The notes beneath the pieces were generated by a model. The model searched no databases, was not told where the DNA came from, and was given only the letters and a program-made list of their open reading frames with translations. A DNA stretch of 64,000 bases from Lactarius indigo (taxonomy: Eukaryota; Basidiomycota; Agaricomycetes; Russulales; Russulaceae): the NCBI GenBank assembly GCA_025766275.1, contig JAFKAC010000191.1, positions 1 through 64,000 of the forward strand, written 5' to 3'. The position numbers and the translations under genes are program-made. This document shows positions 10,718 to 23,488 of this stretch, in pieces. How positions within the stretch are numbered: position 1 is the stretch's first letter; every line of letters begins with the position of its first letter.

Positions 10718-11599
10718 ATGGTCCGCTCAACGCTTGTAGTCCGGGCTTCGGATGCATTACCCCTTGCCGCTAGTGTAGACGACGAACAGGTGGGTCTTCA
10801 TTCAATATGTGTCCCACTAAGTTTGTACGCGTACCTGACGGCCGCCCAACAGACAGAGCAGGCATTGCAGGAGCACAAGCAACAAGCGAAAGTGTTATTT
10901 CGACGCCTTAACTCGAATTCTGAGCCACGTCTTTCCATAGAGAGCGGGCCGTATACACACCAGTATGTCTCACTACCCGTCTCAGTGAATCATTAATATA
11001 TCGTCCCTTGTATGTAGCTACCTTATAGCCGATAATGTCGTATATTTGACCATTGCGGACAAGTCTTACCCGCGAAAGCTCGCCTTCTCCTACCTCGATG
11101 AACTTTCAAAAGAATTCTCTAATTCATATGGTCCAAAGGTGGAGGCCGCTCGGAAGCCATACGCATTTGTTGGTTTCGGTGAGTGGCTGTTGTAGGGCGT
11201 TCACCGGTCTGTCTCACCACAGAGCGGTGCCCAGATACTTTCATGTCCAAGACTGCTAGACTGTATCAGGACACACGCGCAGCGGGCGCGGGCTCTGGTC
11301 TAGATAGACTCAATGACGATCTGCAAGACGTCACCAGAATTATGACGAAGAATATGGAAGAGTTACTATGGCGGGGTGATTCACTTGACAGTACGTGTGT
11401 TCCCGGTGTAATTATAATTCAGCGTAATGAGGTTATTTGTCCAGGAATGTCGCATTTATCAAGTTCGTTGCGTTCCGAGTCAGAAAAATATCGCAAAGCG
11501 GCGCGGAATATCAATTTCAATGCCATGCTGCGCCAATATGCTCCTTTAGGTGCTATAGTCTTTATTCTAATCATTCTCATTTGGTGGAGGTTTACATGA
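10718..11599 (+). CDS. SEC22: Vesicle SNARE SEC22 (ER-Golgi)
   Basis: Five exons (10718-10789, 10853-10962, 11018-11178, 11235-11390, 11445-11599) give 217 residues, the normal size of the family. An N-terminal longin domain (MVRSTLVVRASDALPLAAS through the YPRKLAFSYLDEL and PYAFVGFDTF motifs) covers residues 1-125. A v-SNARE coiled coil follows (RLNDDLQDVTRIMTKNMEEL) with the zero-layer Arg in LLWRGDSLD. A single C-terminal anchor, LGAIVFILIILIWWRF, ends the protein. SEC22 works in vesicle fusion between ER and Golgi in both directions. All intron phases agree. Confidence 0.95.
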
Positions 11600-11832
11600 C
11601 CTTTCGCCCCGTCTTTCCCTTTGTATATAATATTCCTCGCGTGTACCTTCGTTGCGGGGCGGGGGGAATATCCCGGAAGCGCTATCTGGGGCTAGTGACG
11701 ATGGTTGATTGATCAGAAGGGGTTACCTTACTTAGCGCCTTGATGGCATGGAGCTGCACGAGGCAGAGGGCTCTAGTATTTATATGTACGGTCGCTTCAT
11801 AAGTCACCCTTGTCCCTGCTTGTCAGTGATCC

Positions 11833-13993
11833 ATGTCGTTATACCGTTCGCCCAGCCCGTCCCCTTATGCGCCTCCTAGTCCTGTCCCGGGTCAACAACC
11901 TGGCCTGAGCCAGGCGGGTCCTGGAGGTCAAATCCAGCCAGGAACAATAACCTATACCACTTCCACCAGTCCTGATGGCAGACTCACTTATCATCCTTTC
12001 AAGTGAGTGATGTCGCGATTTATTAGATCACTGATGTGATGTACTTATCGCATCACGCTCGCCAAAGGGCCGTTCCAGTCAGGTTGGTCTTTCTCTCTCT
12101 CTCGATCATCAGATCACGTTGTTCATTGACTACTTCCATTTCAGCTACCAGACGAATGCTGGTGTCGTGAGTGGCATACAGTGGATCCCTGCTGAGGCCA
12201 CTAGTGTCATACCTGCTGGCGCTCGGCCAGCAGATGAGGTATGCCGTACAACCCTTTACCCTGCCACAAGTATCTCTGTCTGATAGAGAGGAAATCAATC
12301 AATCAATCAGGGCTTCACGTCATCTTGGAATCGAGGTAATTCCAATAAGGATGACAAGGCCTTGAGGGAATGGTTTGTGGGCTAACTTTCAATCTTTAAT
12401 GCGTGCTTTCTGACACAACCGTTGGGTTAATTTGTAGGCAGAAAGATGAAGAGCGGCGCATCCACAAAGAGGAGAAGGAGGCCAAACGCATCAAAAAAGA
12501 GATGCGCCAAGCTCGAGAGAGGGACCGAGCGATGAGCGGTAGCTATCCCGCTGTCCCCTCGGTCGCCGGTTCAGTCGGTTCAATAAGTAGCCCGTACGGA
12601 GCGTATACGAACCCCATGAACGACCTCGAGAGGCGCATGGACAATGTTGACCTTAGCCGGGCCCGAAAGAGCTCCATGGGCGAATATGGCAACAGACGAA
12701 GGAGCACCTACACTGAAGCTCCCATTGCCAGTCAGCCGCCAACGTCGCCGTACCAGCCCCCCATCGCCCCTCCATCGCCCATTGCGACAGCAGCCAACCC
12801 CGGCTATGCGCCAGCCGCAGGGTATGGCATCTCCCCTTATCCACCCACCGGGCCTAGCGCGGGGGATCCATACCAACGCGCTGCCTCGCCGTACCACGGT
12901 GCTCCAGGTCACCCCGAGCAGGCGATCCTGTCGCGCTCCAGAGCCCCTTCGCCCAATCCTATGAATCCCATGGCAGGTGTAGGTGCAGGGGCGTATGGCC
13001 CACGGTCCCGCGCTCCGTCTCCCATTCCCGGTGCAGCGCCTCCGAGTCTCTTCGGGCCCAGGTCCCGCGCCCCGTCGCCGATCCCCAATTACCCCCCGCC
13101 GCGCCCCCGTTCCCGTGCCGCCTCCCCACTCCCGGGCGCAGTACCCGGACCATACGCCGGGCCTGGGTACCCTCAACCTGGTTATCCCGGTGCTCTCCCG
13201 CGCTCTCCGCATGTCGGTGGCGGAGCGATTCTCGCTGGGCCGGAGCAGCCGCAGATGCTGCCCCCGCCCGATGGGTTCAGTCGTCCCGCAAATCTCGCTC
13301 AGTCTTATACGTTCTTCGAGACCATGAAGATCCAGGATATGGATGACTTCTACGATAACATACCGAGGATGCCGATGGTGCTCGTGCCGCACGACGTTTA
13401 TCACGAAGATTGGATTCGCTTATGCCAGGTACGTTTGCCTCCCACATTCCCGTACTGTTCTCAAAAGTTATTGGCGTAGGACCTCGCGCTAGCGTGGGGC
13501 GGAAAACTCCCCACGACCGACCCGAACCGCTCTTCGCGGCCGTCGGTCGTCGCCGCCGAGCTCGTCGAACTCTGGAATACCTCGTTTTTTGCCTCGCGTG
13601 GCGTAGAGCTCGTCCTTTTCAAGGGCCACGAGCGACGCTCCGGACAAGGAGTCGGTCAAATCGAGCGCAACCTCCCAGGATTTGGCAACGCATCCGACTC
13701 GGAGTCGAGTGACTCGACCTCCTCCGATTCGTCCGACCTTTCTGACGACAAGTACGGGCGCGGTGGTGGCGGCGGCTATTATGGGTCATACGCCGATTCG
13801 AAGAGGAAGAAAGCGGAGCGTAAAGCCGAGAAGAAGCGCAAGCACAAAGAGAAGAAGGCCCGTCGTCGTGCTCGTGAGCGCGAAAGAACATACGCCCTCT
13901 ACATCACCTGTGTCGCTCCGCGTGAGTATTAGTCAAACGCGGTTGAGGATTGCAATCTTTTAACCAACGAGAGGGGACTGGGGGGATGTGTAA
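11833..13993 (+). CDS. Orphan protein with SRAPSP repeats and Lys/Arg-rich C-terminus
   Basis: Exons 11833-12002, 12068-12082, 12145-12238, 12311-12372, 12438-13428, 13480-13921 and probably 13974-13993 give about 597 residues. I do not recognise the family. The N-terminus and middle are Pro/Ser-rich, with several copies of the motif RSRAPSP (one variant RSRAASP) spread over about 100 residues. A more ordered region (TFFETMKIQDMDDFYDNIPR, then PHDVYHEDWIRLCQDLAL) precedes an acidic Ser tract and a highly basic tail (KRKKAERKAEKKRKHKEKK). Reading straight on after residue 590 stops at 13932, but GTGAGT there and a 52-nt intron give a better ending (RDWGDV). Exon 2 is a 15-nt micro-exon. Confidence 0.65.
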
Positions 13994-14198
13994 TAATTGA
14001 GATTTGTACTCTTAACTTCGCGAAGATTGTACCATTCCGTCTAGTCATAATACCACGAGGTAGACAATTTCACGGAATCTTATGTTGCTCGAATATTGGA
14101 TTTACACGAAGCGTGGAACTAGTGAGCAGATATGCAAAAACAGATAATAAAAAAAAGTGCAGAGAGTAAGTTATACGTCGAAGTCACTAACCAGAGCA

Positions 14199-17100
14199 TC
14201 AGAAACCTCTGCCACGGCCACGGCCTCGCGGCTGTCCGCCACGCCCAGAACTATAGCCACCATCATAGCTGCCAGTGCTGTATGCACCCGGATATGGCGG
14301 AGTATTGTTGAAGCCATATCCATAGCCATAATTCCCACTGCTGCTGCCATATCCGCCATTGCCAGTGCCAGTGCCATATCCGCCTCTATTTGGGGGCCCA
14401 GATTGATATCCGCCCCGATACGGGCCTGAACCCGGACGCGATGGGGCCCCGCGGCTGGAGTTCCCGGTAAAGCTGGAAGGCGGCGGGAATGTCCGGGGAC
14501 TATTCGAAGTGTACCCACCGTACTGTTGCTGTGGTGGTGGCCGAGAAGAATTCGAAGCGTGTCCGTGTGAGTAATCGTTGGATATTCGACCGCGTCCGTT
14601 GCTGTAGGTATGCGGGGGTTGACCGTGATAGGTAGGGTTCGTAAACGTGGGCGCATGATTACCATACGAGTGATTTCCATAACTACCTCTACCTCCGCCT
14701 CCACCGCGCCTACCACCTCCTCCACGCAGGTCCTCGGCAGAGAGAACGCGTGGTGGGCGCCGCACCAGAGGAAGGAGGATCGAACGGTGTGGGCTCAATT
14801 GCTTGGGGAAGAGGTAAATAGCTGATAGCGAACGATCGAGCTTAATGTCATCTTGGCCTTGCTCGACAAGAGGGCTGTAGTAAGTAGAGCCAGGTATACA
14901 GTCAGGATCCGGAAACACGCTTCCGCTGATGCCTCTGCTGGCTTCTACGTCAATCGGAATGGGCTGAAAATTTACTTCAGGACCAAGATCGCAGGTGGAC
15001 CTGACAGACCAACTCACCTCCTGCTTCTTTTTCTTCCCGTACAGAGCCTCGAGAGAGGGGTACAAAGAGTGCTCCTCTGATGTGAAGATTGCGTTGTTGC
15101 CCCAGGTGTTTCGTCGGACTTCTTCCTCCGTCAACTTGGGATAGTGAATAGCCATCGCATCCAAAAGTCGCTTTTGGTCGATGAATGGCAGAAGGGCCAC
15201 GCCTTGCCATGCCATGCGCTTGCCGTTCATGTCAATGTCGAACGTCGTGGGGTAAAAATCGACGATAGGGGAATCTTCTGCAGTCATGAGTGGGTGAAAG
15301 ACGGCTGGTATATGTTGCCGGCTGGAGAATCGCAAGTGAGCATAGTGACGTGGCGACAAAGTTATCGCAAAACTGACCTCGCGGCTGGGAAAACACCCAT
15401 CAACTGCTCGAAGGGTTGGAAAGGTTTGCCAAGCTCAAAACGTATATCCATTTTGTCGATATCTTCGAAGTCGGCAGCGAAAGGAGCAAAATGAGAGGGA
15501 TAATACCATTGCCACGAGGGCGTCTGGAGGTCAAATACCATCAGTAACCAGATAGGGTCGACTAAGCTTAAAACCATACGCCTTGATAGTAGTACGCGAG
15601 TACCCAAGCTAAACCCTCTACGTAATGGGTTGTAAGTCTGGAAGACATATGAGTATAACACCGCCGCTTGTAGAAAAGCACTATACTTTTTCTTGAACTC
15701 TTGATCAGAGTGCTCAACACCAAATTTTTGACGGTAATAGCGTTCCCTGTATCCGGGCTCCCAAAGTCTATAAAGGTTTTAAGAGATGCAAACACATGCA
15801 TTGAGTATAACGGGTGACATACCGGACCGTGTCCGCTTGTTCAACGGTCCCGTCGGGATTAACCTTGTAATCGAGGGCACGTGTGGTAGACTCTGACTCT
15901 GCCTCGACATCATTTTCTCCCACGGAATCTTCTTCCGCGGGGGTATCTTCCAGGGACTCAAAGGGCCGCTTCACACCTGCCACAGGCGCAATCTCATCGG
16001 CAGCAGGTGCACTAGTCTCGGTTTCATTGACACTCGTAGCATCCACGTGAGCATTGGCAAGTAGGGCCTCAGGATCGCCAGTCCCGAATCCGGGAACTTC
16101 CATATCCACATCAGCCGCAGTCGCAGGCACCACACCGTATTCAACAGAGGCGGTCTGAGGGGGTGGGGGTGGAGGCGCTGAAATCGGTTTTTGGGGCTGA
16201 GCACGGGACTTCACTGGTATCAACGAGGCCAATTCTGCCTTTAGTGTCTCCGCGGCGCTCAGGTTGGCCATCCGTATGGCAGCCCGGTTCGCGACGACGT
16301 CGTGATTCGACCCGCCAAGGGCCCATGCCGCAGCACCAGCATTACTCACTGCCTCTGCGTCCTTAACACCGCCCAGGCCAATGGAATCTGCTTTTGCAGC
16401 GAAGTCACCTGGCCTACGAGGGGTATTCAGGTCAGCAGTCAGATTCAGGTTCGGCGAGGGTCCTGTCCCAGTACTTGGGGCCTCCACTTTGCGCCGCTTC
16501 GCGTTCTGGTTCTGACGTTCTTCGGCTAAACGCTGCTATGAACGCTGCTCAGAGGACAAGGAACTGGCAATGCTCACATTCACGACGTCTCCTAAAGATA
16601 TCATCTTCACGCCTCGCGAGACCCTCAAGAATAATCTGAGCGCGATGCAACATTAATTGTCCATGATTGGTGACATAGCCACCCATCCTTGGCAGCTCAT
16701 CTTTCCAAATTTTGAGCAGTGTATCGATCGCGCCCTCTCGAATCTCAAGTGATGGAAGGTGGGGCAAGAAGTCATTGCCGACAAAGAATATTAAGAGCAC
16801 CCAGTCATCAATTGCCATCTCAAGATTAAATGGGAAAGGCGTATTGACGTTGAGCTCGAACTCCAAGTATTCGCGCAGAACGCTGACGTCGAGGAAAATA
16901 AATGGCTTCTTCTCCTGTGGGGGCTTTTGTATTTCCGACTTCAATGCGGTACATTGGGCGGCAAAGTGCCCTTCTTGGCCACAGGTACGACAAGCGGTAG
17001 CGCTGCCAGAATCTGCGAACACATCCTCCCGCAGAACCCTAAAATAAGGCTCGTGTGTTGCTAGTGCGAGCATGATAAGATCAGCGTCCTGAGAGGGTAA

Positions 17101-18221
17101 CGTGAGTGGCAGGCTGAGGTGAGAACAATTATCGACATACCAAACCATAAATGACGTGACGAGTATTCGGGTCGTGTCCTGTATTCGTCCTCTGCCGGCG
17201 AATGTAATCCATTATCTTATGTTCGCCTTCACCGGGGACGCTGGCGTCAGAAATGATGACTTCGAGCTAGATAGTTGTGAGCTATCTAAGAAGGGTATAT
17301 ATGTGATAAATAATATACCTGCTTCCAGCCGGGGTCGTTGTTCAACTTCTGAACGACCCAATACCGCAGTGACTTAGCCAAGAGCTCCATGAAAGGTGTG
17401 CCTGGTGTGATGGCATTAGAATCCCAGGGCTTCTTACTCTTCTCGTCTTCACTTATAGTTTTACCCATCGCTATGTACAGATGTTTGATATTGAGAATAG
17501 TTGGGAGACGAAGGAGAAAGTGGCATACATTCCCACATGGCGACAGACTCTTTGCGAGCCTCCTCTTTCTCCTGCGCTTCTTGCGCGGTACGGAATCGAC
17601 GTGAGCGCTGCTGATTCATCTTTGCACGAGGAGCAACACCATCTAAGAGACCGTTACCGAACTGAAATTTTGTGGACAGGGAAGGTGGACACACCAATAG
17701 CCATGAATAAGAGCTTTCGGGGTCGGACCATGTTGACGACTCGTTCTGTGTATTTGAAGACTTCGATCATCATATCGCCTTCTGTTTCCGGTGCGGGCTA
17801 TGAAAGAAAGATGGTGAACAACCATAAGCACTTATAAAGGCCACTAACCTTTCCCTCTGGGTGTGTACACGGATGGACCTGGACACGATGAGCAGTTGTG
17901 ATACGGGGAGAGACAGTACAACGCACAATCCCATTCATGTCTAAATAAAGGTTGTCGAACTCGACCTCGTTGGGGTTAGGACCCTCCATGTTAATAGGAA
18001 CGACAACATCGTTCCCATTCTCGTCTTGTATTTTAGTCTCTTCTTCCTCCACGACGCTGCCGACTGAACAAGACGTGAGACCGAATATGGGGGTGTGGGG
18101 TTTAAGGAAAACGGACTTATTTTAGGGTACTTCTTGCTCAACCATCTGAATAATGCAGGGACACCCTTTAAAGTTATATGTGAGACGGTGTATGAAGAGA
18201 AGGGAAAGATGACCGTACCAT
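14199..18221 (-). CDS. RAT1: 5'-3' exoribonuclease 2 (RAT1/XRN2), nuclear
   Basis: Fifteen exons can be joined. The protein opens with [16 protein letters not shown] and carries the XRN catalytic marks: [33 protein letters not shown] and [14 protein letters not shown], acidic residues that bind metal. A zinc knuckle ([14 protein letters not shown]) follows, then [14 protein letters not shown]. The C-terminal half includes [25 protein letters not shown] and [14 protein letters not shown], and ends in a Gly/Arg/Tyr-rich tail with [12 protein letters not shown]1 degrades 5'-monophosphate RNA in the nucleus and drives torpedo termination of RNA polymerase II. The first exon (18219-18221) holds only the ATG; intron 1 is 53 nt. 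It is head-to-head with the eIF2B-delta gene, 146 bp apart. Confidence 0.93.
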
Positions 18222-18367
18222 GCTAATGACGATATGAGTTTGCTCACCAACGAGACTCGGGGGTTTGAATACTGGTCACGCGGTCACGCTTCCTGAACTC
18301 AGTTTCGATGACGTAATCACACTTAGGGATTTCTGACTCGAACTCTGTTACAGTGCAGCATACTACC

Positions 18368-19995
18368 ATGTCCTCCGCTTCACCCTCTAATGGAGCGGTT
18401 CAAAACGATCCTTCGCCATCGCGACCCCAGAAGCAAATGACAAAGGCCGAAAGAAGAGAGTTACAGGAGAAGCAACGTGCCGCAAAAGCAGCAAAGGCTA
18501 CAGCCGGATCACAACCCGGCGGTCCTGCAGCTAAACCGCCGCATTCGGTTGCACCTACGTCTCAAAATCCAAGGAAAAGTACCAAGGGTGCTGAAGCTCC
18601 TTCGCAGGGGAGGGGTCCGTCAGCTGCGGGCCCGAGCGGCACTTCTACCAAAACCACAAAGGACTCCAGGGTGGCTACTACCGATGAAGCTGACGGACGC
18701 TCTCGTGGTCTACGCATATTTTCACACTTTGCTCTCCAAAAGCCTGCAAGTCACGTCGCCAAAGGCAACGTGCACCCGGCCATCGTCCACCTCGGTTTGA
18801 TGTTTGCAGAATTCAGGATTTGCGGTGCGAATGCACGATGTATTGCAACGCTTTCTGTGTTCAGACGGGTGGGTTCCCTTCCGTCGGCTGAACGGAACGA
18901 TTGGGCTAATTATTCGACGAAGGTCATACAAGATTACACGACACCACCGGACAACACGCTGTCAAGGCACCTTATAACGCATCTTTCTGTACAGATCGGC
19001 CATCTGGTGTCTGCGCGCCCCATGTCGGTGACGATGGGCAATGCAATTCGGCAGCTCAAACTGGAGATTAGTGGCTCGGATATCGATCTTCCCGAACAGG
19101 ATGTGCGCCCCCATTTTGCTTTTCGGATTCCTGAATCTTATTCGCACGGTACCTTATAGGCGAAGGACGCACTCTGCAACAAAATAGACAATTACATCCG
19201 AGATCGGATTATCATCGCTGATCAGGTCATCCAAGAAACTGCAATGAAAAATATCCATGACGGCGACGTAGTGTTGACCTACGCTAGGTGACTGTATCCT
19301 GATTCCAGCCTCCGTAACTGTATCTGATACAGTCGATAGATCATCCGTTGTTCAGAAGGTCCTACTGGAAGCGTGGGCCGAAGGAACACGGTTCTCTGTC
19401 ATCGTCGTTGACTCACGACCAATGCTCGAAGGTGTGCTTAATCTTAACGACAGTGTCTAGCTCGCGCTTAAGCACTACAGGAAAACGCCTACTCTCCGTT
19501 CTCGCAGAGGCCTCGATACCGTGCACTTACCTTCTTTTACCTGCTCTAAGTGCCGTCATATCCGAAGTTTCAATCGTCTTAATCGGAGCGCATTCCATCC
19601 ATTCAAACGGTGCTGTCTTCTCTCGTGCAGGCACGGCGCTCGTGGCCATGATGGCGAAGCAACATTCTGTCCCAGTTGTGGTTTGTTGCGAAACGTATAA
19701 ATTTTCAGAAGGCGTGCGATTAGATAGCTTCACGAAGAATGAATTGGGTGATTGGCGTCACTCGTTTTTTTGTGTCGTGGGACTGACAACATCCCTAGCT
19801 CCTCCCGGTGACCCGTTTCTATCGCTCCCTTCGAGTCGATCGAAGACTACCCAGAATCAACCCAACCTTGAGATCCTCGATCCGTTATACGACCTTACTC
19901 CACCGTCGAGTATAACGGCGGTAGTTACAGAGGCTGGCGTGATCCCACCCGACTCTATCAGTTCTATACCACTCGCGTTGGGCCGTCTGCTATGA
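18368..19995 (+). CDS. GCD2: Translation initiation factor eIF2B subunit delta (GCD2)
   Basis: Six exons (18368-18868, 18923-19102, 19160-19287, 19340-19431, 19481-19747, 19799-19995) encode 454 residues. The N-terminal 115 residues are basic, Ala/Pro/Ser-rich and disordered ([20 protein letters not shown]), as in eIF2B-delta. The C-terminal IF-2B fold shows [74 protein letters not shown] and [19 protein letters not shown]. The subunit belongs to the guanine nucleotide exchange factor that recycles eIF2-GDP and senses eIF2-alpha phosphorylation. Two introns are multiples of three (54 and 51 nt); they were called because of GT-AG ends, a CTGAC branch site in the second, and family spacing. Confidence 0.92.
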
Positions 19996-20173
19996 TTTCT
20001 GACTTTCTCTGGGACTATCATACTTTACTGGGGGGGCGATGCGAAGTTCCGAACAAGGTCGACTCAATAACTTATTGTCGTCATAGCCAACAGTTGTATT
20101 TTTGGTATCACATCCCATCGCTGTAAAAGTGCAAATGAAAAATCTAGGCTGAAGTTATATATAGAAACGCTGA

Positions 20174-20941
20174 TCAGTTGACGTTCTCTGCTTCTTTGTC
20201 GGATTTTACGAATAAGTGTTCGACCCACTCGAAAGCACGATCAGTGACTGCCTCTACGGGACGGTCGAAGATGTAAGGGAGTGCAGGAACAATAGCCAAG
20301 CCAGTGACGGTTGGACCCCAGGCGCGGAATTTGGGATTGGTTGATTTGTCGAACGCCTTCTTCGCTTGCTTGACGGCTGTATGGATAGTAAAGGCGGGAA
20401 GCGCCCTTGATTTACGGGTGGGCGTGATGTCAGGGGTGTGAAGATGGGTAGAGGACTTACATCGAAGCAACGGATTGGAATACTGCTCGTTTCACTGCAA
20501 CGAGGCCTACACGAGTCGGTTCTGTAAGATGAGCGGCTTCAAAGGGTGTGGGGCCGCGCCGGTGAGCCTTGTAAGATTCGTAGCCCACGTCCCTAGAGGG
20601 AAATGAAAGAAGGGTCAGTTTATAGCACACTGCGTAGGGGTAGGATCTTACCCCGCTAGGTATATCCATGAAACTCCGTACGCAGCGGTGACAAGGGCGG
20701 GAGGCACGACAGGCCGAAAGGCTTCTCCGACGTCACTGGTCTGATAGCAATTCTGTTATCACGGGAAGTGGTGAAGACGAGGAAAGAGATGCAGTACATA
20801 GGCTAAGTAGCGATGACCAGCTCGAAGGGCGGTCCTGAGACGAGCACCGTATGCAGCGTAACGGAGCTCTGTATCAGTAGAGTCCACATTCTTGTCCGCG
20901 AGGTCGTCTGCCTTTGATTTAGTTGCTTGCAAGCCCCCCAT
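20174..20941 (-). CDS. Mitochondrial fission process protein 1 homolog (MTP18/MTFP1)
   Basis: Four exons (20941-20798, 20740-20652, 20592-20461, 20405-20174) encode 198 residues. Family marks are TELRYAAYGARLRTALRAGH near the N-terminus, then YTSDVGEAFRPVVPPALVTA, GDVGYESYKAHRRGPTP and FDRPVEAVTDRAFEWVEHLF. Three to four hydrophobic helices are visible. Human MTFP1 is an inner mitochondrial membrane protein that affects fission and bioenergetics; fungal homologs are less studied. The start gives a short polar leader before the conserved segment. The gene is head-to-head with the FHA-forkhead gene with 108 bp between start codons. Confidence 0.88.
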
Positions 20942-21049
20942 GACCCGGCCCGGTATTGGCGAGCGGGTATAGTAATGTCACGTGCCAGGAGCGTCTTGCT
21001 TGGTCCGTCCAACTCTTCCGTCTCTCTCAAGATACCGACATCTTGAATA

Positions 21050-23123
21050 ATGGCCTCACGCACCGCGTCCCCTCAAGACTCTCAACGCGTCTCAGCGATA
21101 ATAGACGACTCTTCTTTCAATCCAGAGTCTTCTCCGGACAAGATCAGCGCGTATTATAGTCTGGTCTTCCCAAACTTCACCTACTACCTCCAGACCCTCA
21201 ACGTCACAATCGGCCGACGTTGCATCCCCACATCGACGGCCTCCTCGTCTGAACAGACACAGGTAGACGTTGATCTAGGCCCTCTTAAGAGTGTCTCGCG
21301 TCTCCACGCCCGTATCGAGTACGAGGAGGAAGAAGAACACTTCGTCCTCGTTGTGCTGGGCAGGAATGGCGCTTGGGTCGACGGGGCGTGGTGTGGTAAA
21401 GGAAGTAAAGTTCCCTTGAGCGAGCGGTAATGCAACCCACATGTGTGTCTATACGTCAACTGATACCCGGGCAGGTCGCAGATCCAGATTGCATCGCGCA
21501 CGTTCCACTTTGTGCTACCACCCCCACCTGCCCCTGAGGTCTCTCCACCTCCTAGTCCCAAACTTTCTACCGGGCGCCAACGTTCCCCATCAGTTGACAT
21601 CACATCCCTATCGCCTCCCTCGCCGCTTCCTTCTGGCTCTCCCCCCCCTGGCCCGACCTCTCCCCCATCGCGTAAAGCTCCACCCCTACCTCCACCAATA
21701 TCCCAAACTCTTCCGAATTCGAATGCAATTGGAAAAGCCAAGTCCACTGCAGGAAAGGCTCGCAAACAACAGGAGCCTCCAGTGCCGGTAACGAAGCCTG
21801 CTCCCGAAGACATGCCACCAAAGCCACCTTTCACATATGCGCAACTTTGTTACCGCGCCATTAAGTCGCTTGGAGGAAAGGCGACTTTGCAGGACATTAT
21901 TTCGTGGATGATGGAGAATTTCGATTGGTATCGGTTTAATGTGAAGACAGGCTGGGAGGTGTGTGTCACATCGTGACGTGTCGAACGAATCCGACTCACC
22001 GCTTATATAGAAATCAGTCCGACATAATCTCTCCTCGAACCGAGCCTTCCGGAAGGTAGAGAGGTCTGCTGGCGAACGTGGCAAGGGTTTCTACTGGGCA
22101 GTTGAGGCGGACTGCGAGCGCATGTTTGAAGAACAAGAAGCCCGTGCTGCGAGTAATGCTGCTTCTGGAGGTAAAGACTCCAAAACTGGTGGAAGGAAGA
22201 GCAAGACAACGGGGGTACTAGAGCCTCCCTTGAAACGTAGTGTGCGCGGTGAACCGAAAGGGGCACCATTACCCCCGCCTCTTACATCCACACCGTTGGT
22301 TTTCAAAAGGGAAGTTGCCCCACAACCAATGCCAGGCTCTGCGTCTGGGCCGTCGATCAAAGATGAAACCCCTTCACATCAGTCCCTATCGAATGGAGTT
22401 GTGAACTCGACATCGGCGCAGCCAACCTTGACGTCACTTCGGACTGCGAGCGCTACTTCGTCCGCAGAACCGTCGTCCTCTGCTACCACCTCAGGGTCAT
22501 CTATCCCCCCCATCCCGGCTTCTGTAATCCTCCCTATCATCATCGGACCTGTTCCTGCCTCGCATCCATCCGCCACTCCCAGCGTTGCACAGAACACGAA
22601 CTCTGCCACGCCGCATCTCTCGACACCGCCTATCGTGCTTCATGAGAACCAACTTATTCTCAACCCCACGATTTTCTCTCATCTAACACCAGAGCAGCTA
22701 CGAGAGCTGGAGGCTCTCGGTGCACAGAAGGCGCTTGAGATTCTGCAGGGGCACATCGTGCGTTTCCTCAAGGAACGCATCAAGACAGAGGGTCGTGCAC
22801 GGGGCCGAGGTCGCGTGAAACGCGCTGGTGCTCGTGGCTCCGCCCCGAGCAACGCTGCCGAGAGACAGGAGAAGACACACCCTGGAACCGGGTTGTTCAC
22901 AACCGCGCCACTTGTCCCGCGTAATGCCCCGCCTCCTATGGACGCGTTGCTACCCACGCCTCCACCATCTGGCGCTTCCGATGTTCAAGCGGACGCTGAA
23001 GCGGAAACTGGTCCATCCTCCCCTATCGTTGTTGTGGATGATGACGAACCATCGGATGGTCCTGTCCACAAACGCAGGAGGCTTGGCATCGAGGATGTGC
23101 CGGCCACACCCGTCGCAGTGTAA
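21050..23123 (+). CDS. FHA-forkhead transcription factor (FKH1/FKH2 type)
   Basis: Three exons (21050-21426, 21475-21958, 22011-23123) encode 657 residues. An FHA domain, which binds phosphothreonine, covers about residues 30-145 (TIGRRCIPTST, SVSRLHARIEYEEEEEHF, GRNGAWVDG). The forkhead DNA-binding domain follows at about 260-345: KPPFTYAQLCYRAIKSLGGK, ISWMMENFDWYRFN and VRHNLSSNRAFRKVERSAGE with the recognition helix. FHA plus forkhead is the layout of yeast Fkh1/Fkh2, which control G2/M gene clusters and origin timing. The C-terminus is Ser/Pro-rich with an RGRGRVKRAGARG basic patch. The linker between the domains is rich in SP sites, possible kinase targets. Confidence 0.93.
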
Positions 23124-23488
23124 AGGGTAGGTGCTTGCCTTGCCAAGTTCTTTTACGTCACTAGACCTTGTGTTCGCGAGGAGTATATCATTCGGACTTG
23201 CAGGCAACGCAGACGCCTCGTCAACCGAGCTAATTACCACATGAACCAGATGTATCGTAGTCAATATCCTTTACTAGGGGCACTTATACCACACTGCTCC
23301 GAGTATAATACCCCGAACCACCTCTGGGCACAGTAACAGGAAAGCCATAATACTTTATCCCTGAGCGGCAATCAGGGGAAATTAATACGACCAAGTATTG
23401 AAACAGCGAAGAGGTACGGTCCGATCGTCTGGACGAAGTCCGTCTGAGCGCGAACACGCACGAACGCACGCGCACATACACACGTGCG
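23124..23488. other. Intergenic, convergent 3' ends; nothing else seen
   Basis: The forkhead gene ends on the left and the mitoribosomal uS11 gene on the right, so this interval should hold both 3' ends. A run of alternating CG-rich and CA-rich repeats (cgaacgcacgcgcacatacacacg) lies at about 23,460-23,485. No open frame here shows family resemblance. Confidence 0.6.

Noticed and set aside
12290..12310. The (AATC)n run as a CRISPR or satellite repeat
   Set aside because: It is only four to five units inside an intron of the SRAPSP orphan; a microsatellite with no spacers.
12580..13404. A 274-codon minus frame
   Set aside because: It is the antisense shadow of the Pro/Ser-rich orphan; the codon composition (Gly/Arg-rich) is what reversed Pro/Ser codons give.
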